Shown here in pieces: positions 56,800 through 64,000 of a stretch of 64,000 bases of DNA. The DNA comes from Geosiphon pyriformis (taxonomy: Eukaryota > Glomeromycota > Glomeromycetes > Archaeosporales > Geosiphonaceae), in the NCBI GenBank assembly GCA_016748015.1, contig JAAOMT010000283.1, positions 72,304 through 136,303 on the forward strand. Reading direction: 5' to 3'. The position numbers were made by a program, and so were the translations under genes. Under the pieces are notes generated by a model, which ran no database searches, was not told where the DNA came from, and was given only the letters and a program-made list of their open reading frames with translations. Position 1 is the stretch's first letter. The number at the start of each line of letters is the position of its first letter.

Positions 56800-57779
56800 T
56801 GTTACCAGACAAAATTAGAGATATTATTTAGCATGAAATTATCTTATAATTCCTATCATTAATTAGCATATATTATTGTTTTAAATGATTACTTATTATA
56901 TTAGCAAAAATGTCTGAAATTATCATTTAATTAATAACCCAAATTGTACACAACACCAATGTAACCTAATTGCAATGATCAATCATGCAATACCCCGAAC
57001 TATATAACATTCAAAAAGTTTGCCGAAATTTGTAAAAATTCGCCGAAATAATTGATAGTTCACCGAAATATCTAATAGTTTGCCGAAATAACTTATAGTT
57101 TGCCGAAATGTATCTTTAGTTCAGCGAAATTGTAGAAAATAGCAAAGTTCGAGTTCATAGAATAGTGTTACGACAAGTTGTATAAAAAAAGAGCTTCTCT
57201 CTTCGAGAAAATGTATCTTACTTTAGATTTATCTCTTAAAACCGTTCTTATACACACAAAAAGAAATAAATATCAAATAATTCGAAAAACCAAATTCTTT
57301 AATTATTGTATTTGGAAAATCTCCAAAACTCAACTAACATTTTGAAATTGATTAGCTACCAATTTCAGTAAACTGTTAGTGACTCCAGGCCTGAATAGAA
57401 AATGTTTCCCTTGATAAGATCTTATTTCTTTTACACTTCTTTTATTTTTCTTTCTTTTCTTATTACAATCATTAGGGTAGTCTACAGACGAGATCCCTGT
57501 AGAAGAGTTGACTTTCACAGCAAAGTAACTACACATTTTTAGTGAGCTTCCAGATGAGCAATTCCTGGGAAAGAGTTGACATTTACTACAACGTAACTAC
57601 ATAAAGCAACTGGCACAGAATTGGCCATTCCACTCATAAGCCCAGCAAGTTTAAATTATAGGAGATAATTTAAAGATAAATTCAGTTACTGGAGGTTCAA
57701 CTACATCCAGAAAACATGAATTCACAGCAAATAAGTATCAACAACATTACAGAAAAGAGACCAAAAACCTCCGGTAACA
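56800..57779 (+). repeat. Solo LTR, family B, in E3 gag (young)
   Basis: 980 bp, TGTTACCAGACAAAATTAGAG to ACCTCCGGTAACA, flanked by ACGC (56796-56799) and ACAC (57780-57783). It keeps many CpG sites, including six or seven GCCGAAAT-type boxes at 57015-57130 and a promoter TATAAAAAAAGAGC at 57181. Opposite orientation to EB. Confidence 0.93.
57015..57135 (+). promoter_or_regulatory. GCCGAAAT box array in family B LTR
   Basis: Boxes of the form GTTTGCCGAAAT, ATTCGCCGAAAT, GTTCACCGAAAT and GTTCAGCGAAAT occur about every 20 bp, six or seven times, some 50-160 bp upstream of the TATA box. Array position in U3 suggests an activator binding array. Eroded copies are in the other B LTRs. Confidence 0.55.
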
Positions 57780-57783
57780 ACAC

Positions 57784-58260
57784 AATAATTCAGGAAACAT
57801 GAATTGTTTCCAAAATCAGTCACATCCATCATCATCTCCAAATTAGCCATGGTAACAAGAAACACATGTTTGCCATAACTGTGGTAAACAAGGACATTTG
57901 AGAATTGACTGTAGGTTAAGACTAAATAACCAATAATCGGAAAATCAACATCAAAACTCTAATTACAGGTTTCAGACTTTGAATTATCAATCAAACCCAG
58001 AACCATATCAACCAAATTACCTACCTATGACACAACAGCCAATCTATTAACCACTAGTTTATTAGCTGACAACACCAGTAATTTATTAACTGCAGTTTCA
58101 GCCTATCTATCAGCCACAGTCTCAAATAATCTATCAACCCCAACAAATTTAAACACCACCACAAAACTTAATTTAAAATGGAACCCAAAGGCCAAGACTG
58201 ACACAACAGAGCTGAAGATTATTGATAGTAGTCCATCAACTGATCTTTAGTTTTTCAACC
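57784..58260 (+). pseudogene. E3 gag, C-terminal part with zinc knuckle
   Basis: Continues AATAATTCAGGAAACATGAATTG-type sequence as in E4 (48621). An intact knuckle CHNCGKQGHLRIDC lies at 57871-57912. The Tyr/Gln tail (58030-58150) has several CAA-to-TAA stops. Confidence 0.82.
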
Positions 58261-58287
58261 CAGCCATTAGGACTTTGACAATGGAAT

Positions 58288-58830
58288 TTGAGTACTGAGT
58301 ACACCCAACACCCAAATGCCCAACACTATTTAAGTCTCCTGGTTATTCCAGAAGACACCTTATCCAACAACTTAGAAACAAACCAGAAATCACTTATTAG
58401 TAACATACCACTAGCCACCATTATGGAAGACGAGTCACTTGTAGCCATATTCCCCTTTAAAATTGAGGAACCATCAAAAACCTCTTTGTTCAGTAGAGCT
58501 GCATTTAAGAAAAAACCCATCATGGCAATATACACTGATGCCAAAATTGATGGTCATTCCATTAAACTAATCTTAGATAGTGGATCAGCTGGCAGCATTA
58601 TCACAAGACAGCTCATGGACCAATTAGGTCACCAAATTGATTAACCTGCTAGTGCAAAGATAATTACTGCTGATGAAACCACCAAAACTCCAATTAGTGA
58701 AATAGATAACTTGTCCATCGAAGTCAATGGCATCATTGTATCAATTAAGGTATTAGTTATAGAAGCCACTAATACCAAGCTTTAGTAGGTAATGACTGGC
58801 TGTTCAAAACCAATACTATACTCAATTGAA
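58288..58830 (+). pseudogene. E3 aspartic protease
   Basis: 118 codons open (58288-58644) with LILDSGSAGSIITRQLMDQL intact. A one-base deletion relative to E4 (GCCACTAATACC against GCCACTCAATACC, near 58770) shifts the following frame. NDWL-type block near 58795 is altered. Confidence 0.85.
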
Positions 58831-58959
58831 CCACCCAGGAACTACAACTTAGCCAAAATGGTTGACACATACGTGTACCAGCCATATGTAGCCACTTCAA
58901 ATTTATTACTATGCCATTAGCATCACTCATCAAGTTTGAAGAAAAGAAAAAAAAACCTA

Positions 58960-59880
58960 CCTAAGAAGCCTACCAAGTTTCCTGGGCTAACACAAAACAC
59001 AACAAACTATTGCTGATACCATTATGGGATGACAAAGAAAAAAAAAGAAAAGAAGAAAAACTTACCAGAGAAACTGACCAAAGTTATTGGAACAGTAATC
59101 ACCAAAGCAAACAATTACCAATTTGGACTTGGGAAGAGAAAAGAAAAGAAAAAGAAGAAGAACCAGAACCAGCCACTATTCCAACATATATTCCATATAC
59201 TTACTCTCAACCACCACAATCGTATTATTGTCAACCAAAGCTTATATGCATCAATTGTGGCAAGAAATTGTTATCAATGAGTGCATGCTGTGGTGACAAT
59301 GAGAAATACTTAATAGCAACTAAATTTTATTGCTGCCCATGCATCATTGAATGCTTTGGAAGACCAAAACAAGTTGGAAAATAGGATAATGAGCCATGCT
59401 TGACTTGTGGAGAAACTTTCTTCAATGAAAGAATGTGGAATAACATTTCTGGGAGAGAAGGAACATGCAATAAATTGTGTTAGTACACAATTCTCATAAG
59501 TGACTAGATAAGAAAAGAAACGCTCATAGATGCTGCTTAAAAATGAGTAGTCAAGCAATTAAATGGATGTCTACACAATAATGACAAAATTTGGCAAATG
59601 GCTCTCACCAAAATCGAAGGAGCATTACCAGAAGAAATAAGGACAATTAAAAATAACTCTCCTAAGCCCATAGAACTTGACTAGAACTCAGAACCAGTTC
59701 TAAATCTCCTGGACCCAAAACAATTCCATGAACACTATCAGGAATTAGCACCCACTAGAGAGAAACAAGAGCAACAGTTGGAAGAAATAAATACAAGACT
59801 ATGTAACCATTGTCTGATCTCATGTGACTTTCAATATTGTAATGAGTGTGATCTCATTTACAATCTACTACCATGCATGA
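58960..59880 (+). pseudogene. E3 linker and cysteine-rich module
   Basis: Lys/Glu-rich linker (59010-59170), then the best preserved Cys module: CINCGKKLLSMSACCGDNE (59250-59305), FYCCPC (59326-59343), PCLTCGETFF (59395-59424), TCNKLC (59464-59481). About 100 codons later the ribbon RLCNHCLISCDFQYCNECD (59795-59851). Only a few stops (TGG to TAG at 59382 and others). Useful as the reference for Cys spacing. Confidence 0.7.
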
Positions 59881-60450
59881 TCTACATAATTTCAAAAGAA
59901 AAAGAACCAATTAGCAGCTGCGCATCAGAATTGGAATCAACTTTTAATCCTAATTCAAACTCCGACAATGATGATGATAAAAACAATGATTCCAGCTCTG
60001 TTCAATATAGCAATAAAAATAACAATGATTCAGACTCAGATTCAAACTCCAAAACCTATATCACACTCTTTGATCTCACCAAAGAACAGAAACTTAAATA
60101 GTTCAGCAATAATAATAAAGGTATTATGTCAGAATGCATGCACAATACTGATGCAGAGTTTGATTTGAAATATCCGGAAAAAAATCCCATCAAATTAGAA
60201 CCCCATTCATGCATCTACATTGATCTCAAAATAGTACTAAAAATTTCAGCAACAATCATGATTCAATTAGCATCTAGAAATAGTTTAGCAAAAAAAGGAA
60301 TCAACATCAAAGGAGGAATAATTGATGCAGAATATGTAGGAAATATTATTGCTATGCTACAAAATAACTCAGAAAAGGCATATATTATAGATCTAAACAA
60401 AAAAATAGCACAGGCAATATTCTTGTCTTTGGTTAAAATAGCTTAATTAG
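59880..60450 (+). pseudogene. E3 Asn-rich linker and dUTPase
   Basis: Linker NSNSDNDDDKNN (59950-60050). dUTPase: NTDAEFDLKY (motif 1, one Asp to Asn), SRNSLAKKGINI (2), GIIDAEYVGNII (3), KKIAQAIF (4), and IQGFESMN (5, Gly to Glu) near 60500 after a stop. Probably inactive. Confidence 0.82.
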
Positions 60451-60945
60451 TATCAATAGAAAACAGAGAAGAATTAGAAATAACAACAAAAGGGATACAA
60501 GGATTTGAATCAATGAATAGAATAGATGTACCAGTCAATATGACAAAAGAAAAAATTATTGACAAAAGAGAAATTATCTCTACCTATCAACCAATTTCCA
60601 TTCTACCATATAACCAGTACATAGTAGTTATAGAGAGAAAAGTAAAGGATCAAGTTCAAATTTTTGAGGCAGAAGCAACACTTTGTGAATCAAAAGAAAT
60701 TGGATTAGTCAATCTACACATACCAGCCAAGAACCACAGTCACATTAAAATTCTCATTTACAACAATACAGGAAATATTATCAAGATATCAGAGAAAACT
60801 ACTATTAGATACTTAACCACCAAAATTGAAAATCAACTGCCAAACATTATTCCAGACTTTTTACAACTATGTGGATATGTAGATATTGCATCATAAACAA
60901 TATATGAATGAGAAGAATGTTATTTGCTCCAACCAGAACAATTGA
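60451..60945 (+). pseudogene. E3 spacer between dUTPase and RT
   Basis: 127 open codons (60513-60896) with LVNLHIPAKNHSHIKILIYNN-type beta-rich sequence and TTIRYLTTKI. Collinear with E1 9934-10353. No catalytic motif seen. Confidence 0.6.
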
Positions 60946-62351
60946 AACAGATAAACTTGGAAAATCTAGATCCACTACAATGTATGCAACTCAAAATACT
61001 ACTCAACAATTTCAATGACATTTTTGCCAGCAAAAATAAATTTGGCAGAATTGACATCATCCAACATTAAATTAAGACTGGAGATGCAATGCCAATTAAA
61101 CAGAGAGCATACAGAATACCACCAGCCAGTTATGAGATTATTTGTCAAAAAATCAATTGAATGCTTGACAATGGGTTAATTCAACTATTGATGAGCCCAT
61201 GGTTGTCATCAATAGTACTAGTTCATAAGAAGAATAGGAAAATTCACTTTTGTGTAAATTACTGGAAACTGAATAGAATAACAAAAAGAGATAACTATCC
61301 AACTCCAAAGATCCAAGAACTTTTCGATGCTTTTAGAGAGAAGAAATGGTTCTCAACTCTAGATTTAGACAGCAGTTACTGGCAAGTAGCTATGAAACCA
61401 AAAGATAAAAAGAAGATGATGTTTACAATTTGAGAAGAAAATTTTGAATTTGAAGTAATGCCATTTGGATTAATGAATGCTCCAGCCACATTTCAATGAC
61501 TCATAGAAATTGTTTACACTGGATTACTGTGGAAATCTGTAGTTGTTTACTTAGACAACACAAATGTGTTTTCCAAGACATTTGATGATTATCTACATTA
61601 TCTTCAACAAGTGTTTAAAAGATTGAGAAAAGCAGAATTGAAGTTGAATGTAAACAAATGTTTCTTTGAAAAAACAGAACTCAAATTTTTAGGACATGTT
61701 ATAAGCAAAGATAGTATCAAAACGGATCCAGACAAGATTGCAATAGTAAAGAACTTTCCAGTATCAACCAACTTAACAGAACTAAGAGCATTTTTGGGAT
61801 TTGCAAACTATTATCACTGCTTTATCAAGAACTTTTCTAAACTGGCTCAGCCATTTCATCATCTACAAACCAAAAATGTAAAGTACAAATGGACAGAAGC
61901 TCAACAAAAAGCATTTGACACATTGAGAAGAAAACTTATTCAAGCTTCAGTATTGATGTATCCAGATCACAGCAAACTATTCATCATTATCACCAATACA
62001 TTAGACCAAGCATTAGGAGCAATACTATTACAGAGAGAACTGGATGGAAGAAAATATCCAATAGCTTATGCCAGTAGAAGCTTAAGTCCAACTAAAAAAA
62101 ACTATGGAATTCCAGCACTGGAACACTTAGCTATCTATTGGGCTGTTACCAAATAGAAAGAATACTTGAGTCAAAAGTTTGATGTATACACTGATTACAA
62201 AGAATTGACTTCAATCCAAAAGCAAAAATTTGAAGATAATCATCATGCAAAATGGAAAATAGCACTATTACCATATACATTTACAGTACATTATAAAAAA
62301 GAAAAAGACAACAGAAATGCCAATGGTTTGTTACAAATAAGACAAATCTAA
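60945..62351 (+). pseudogene. E3 reverse transcriptase and RNase H
   Basis: RT: QRAYRIPPASYEII, GLIQLLMSPWLSS, HFCVNYWKLNRITK, STLDLDSSYWQVAM, MPFGLMNAPATFQ, VVVYLDNTNVFSKTF (61535; YLDD to YLDN), LKFLGHVISKDSIKTDPDK. RNase H: IITNTLDQALGAIL (61985; Asp to Asn), ALEHLAIYWAV (Glu kept) and YTDYKELTS (Asp kept). 196 codons open at 61566-62156. Confidence 0.88.
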
Positions 62352-62430
62352 AAACATTTTAAACCCAAAAATATAACAAAAGATGAATATACAAAAATAC
62401 CAATAACTCTAACATTATATAAATACCCAA

Positions 62431-63765
62431 TTGTTCAAAGAAAAATTATCTCAAAAGGAACAAAACAACATAAAACAACAATCAAAATATTTTATCAACT
62501 ACCAAAATATACTTTACCAGAAAAACAGAAAGAATCCAGATCAACCAACCAGAGTAATTACAGAACCAGAGAAAGAGACAATATTGTTCAATATGCACTC
62601 AGATCCAACAGCAGAACATTTTCATAAAGAAGCAACCATAAAAAGAACCAGAAAAAGATACTATTAGCCATCAATGTATCCAGACATCATCCAATATGTT
62701 TAAAATTGTGATGCTTGTCAAAGAAGAGAAGGAACAAAACCCAGTGAACCATTGGGACCCATCAAAGTAGAACAACCATTTAATCGTATCAGAATTGACT
62801 TAATTAAACTATTAACAATTACCAGCAGAAGCAACAGATATATTGCAATAGTCATGAATTATCTCACAAAATGACCAGAAGCAAAAGCCATTCAAAGAGC
62901 AGATGCAGAATTCATTGCTGAATTTGTTTATCAAGATTTAATCTGTCAACATGGATGTCCAAAAGAACTACTATCAGATCAAGGAACTCACTTTGTAAAC
63001 AGAATTTTAACAGAATTAAGTCAAAGATTTGGAATAAAAAGACCATTATTATTACCATATTATCCACAAACAAATAAATTAGTTGAAAGATTTAACAGAA
63101 CATTGTATGAAGTAATTGCCAAGATCAGTCAAAAAAACCAGGATGAATAGGACTTGTTTATACCATCAATATTATTTGCTTATTGGACAATAAAACAAGA
63201 CACTACATAAGCAATACTATTTGAATTAGTATATAGTAAAACAGCAACATTACCAGTTGAGATGGAAATCAACACTTATTCAACAGAACCAATAACTAAA
63301 GACAATTTTTAGAAAATATTGCTAAGAAGAACATATGACTTGATAGAAACACTAGAAAACAAACAGCAAAGAACAGCTGATAACATCCAAAAATTACAAG
63401 AAAAACAAAAAAAAAGACATAATAACCAACTACCAGATAAACCAGTTAAATTCAAGATTGGAGACAAAATACTTTTACATCATACTAAAATAGAAAAACA
63501 ATGGAGTAGAAAATTTGACCCCAAATGGGATGAACCATTTCACATAAAAAAAATTCTTGGAAATAAAGCTTATAAATTAAGATTGAACAACAAAATTTTA
63601 ACCAAAGCAGCACATGGTAATTGACTAAAACTATATTACTATATAATGGCACCATCCACAAGTAATATTCCACAACTGAGAGTACAGCAAATATTAGTCC
63701 AACCAAATAAGATCTCATAAAATCTGGAACCAATTATAATCATTGGATCAAACACATAAAATTGA
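62431..63765 (+). pseudogene. E3 integrase
   Basis: Zinc domain complete: MHSDPTAEHFHKEATIKR and NCDAC (62594-62720), though stops lie between. Core: RIDLIKLL (62785; Asp kept), LLSDQGTHF (62966), LVERFNRTL (63079; Glu kept). GPY/F-like KFDPKWDEPFHIKKIL (63511). Stop AAT/ATT TGA-type at 63763-63765. Confidence 0.87.
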
Positions 63766-63817
63766 ACAATAAAAGAGTATATAAAGACATGGTAAACGTG
63801 ATGAAAGACTTTAAAAA

Positions 63818-64000
63818 ATGGAGATTACTGATGACATCTACTTATTGACACAACAACTATTCCAACTGATTCAACAACAGAATATGGAAATTACTATTAA
63901 CCAACAAACCATTCAATACTGAGATATAAAAAAGATACCCAAATACACAATTCAAAAAAAAACAGAAAACACTATCAACAAAATGGTTCTGAAAATAAAA
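63818..64000 (+). pseudogene. E3 conserved 3' ORF (ORF3), partial at window end
   Basis: ATG at 63818 opens MEITDDIYLLTQQLFQLIQQ and continues MEITINQQTIQY before a TGA, then runs open to the window edge. Distance from the pol stop is 52 nt. Same start block as E2 and E4. Confidence 0.7.

Larger units (their letters stand above)
44182..64000 (+). mobile_element. Gypsy element E3 (family A), 3' end outside the window
   Basis: E3 sequence is at 44182-46055, 56189-56799 and 57780-64000. E4 and a family B solo LTR interrupt its gag. 5' LTR 44182-45022 is type A1. Its pol is collinear with E1 and carries many C-to-T stops, YLDN in RT and ITNT for TTDA in RNase H. The integrase HHCC and DDE residues are mostly kept. 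The 3' ORF has begun when the window ends. CTAT precedes the 5' LTR as a possible target copy, not testable here. Confidence 0.92.

Noticed and set aside
57330-57536. 68-codon minus-strand frame in the solo LTR
   Set aside because: It lies within a non-coding LTR; no similarity to any element protein in the window.

Overview
This is eukaryotic DNA, very AT-rich, and made almost entirely of transposable elements. The best fit is an arbuscular mycorrhizal fungus (Glomeromycotina, e.g. Rhizophagus or Gigaspora type). The LINE-like ORF1/ORF2 proteins resemble, from memory, the very abundant families of those genomes; the low GC and the dense Ty3/gypsy and MULE content agree. Genus cannot be decided without a search. 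No intact host gene, tRNA, rRNA or CRISPR array was found.

Layout. 1-570: higher-GC tandem array with a 210-bp unit that is open in frame. 588-797 (-): a possible orphan exon. 798-1120: promoter-like sequence. 1121-2300: MULE transposase pseudogene. 2400-3135: eroded gag of LTR family B. 3136-4608 (+): eroded LINE ORF2, resuming at 17009. That old LINE was hit by an ORF1-only LINE unit (-, 4609-16999) with a perfect 9-bp target duplication. The unit was then split in its 3' UTR by gypsy element E1 (+, 4648-14755). 17553-44181 (-) is a second LINE ORF2 copy. It is split by gypsy element E2 (-, 19648-41481), whose own 5' LTR contains family B element EB (-, 28911-40813), and it also carries a solo B LTR (41802-42769). 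44182-64000 is gypsy element E3 (+). E3 contains a whole gypsy element E4 (+, 46056-56188) inside gag and a young solo B LTR (56800-57779); its 3' LTR lies beyond the window.

The LTR elements form two related families. Family A is E1-E4; E1, E2 and E3 have one U3 type and E4 another. Family B is EB and the solo LTRs. Both have the order gag (CCHC), aspartic protease, cysteine-rich zinc-binding module, dUTPase region, beta-rich spacer, reverse transcriptase, RNase H, integrase (GPY/F-like end), then a separate 3' ORF of about 210 codons with no recognised domain, ending beside the polypurine tract. The dUTPase is clear in family A and only a trace in B. In family A gag-pol is one frame of about 2546 codons. 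Target duplications are 4 bp.

All copies are eroded by C-to-T changes on both strands (CAA/CAG/CGA to stops, TGG to TGA/TAG, catalytic Asp to Asn). 36739-36758 is a run of 20 N, and the 2410 bp before it recur after it. That is an assembly artefact, so EB is really about 9.5 kb.
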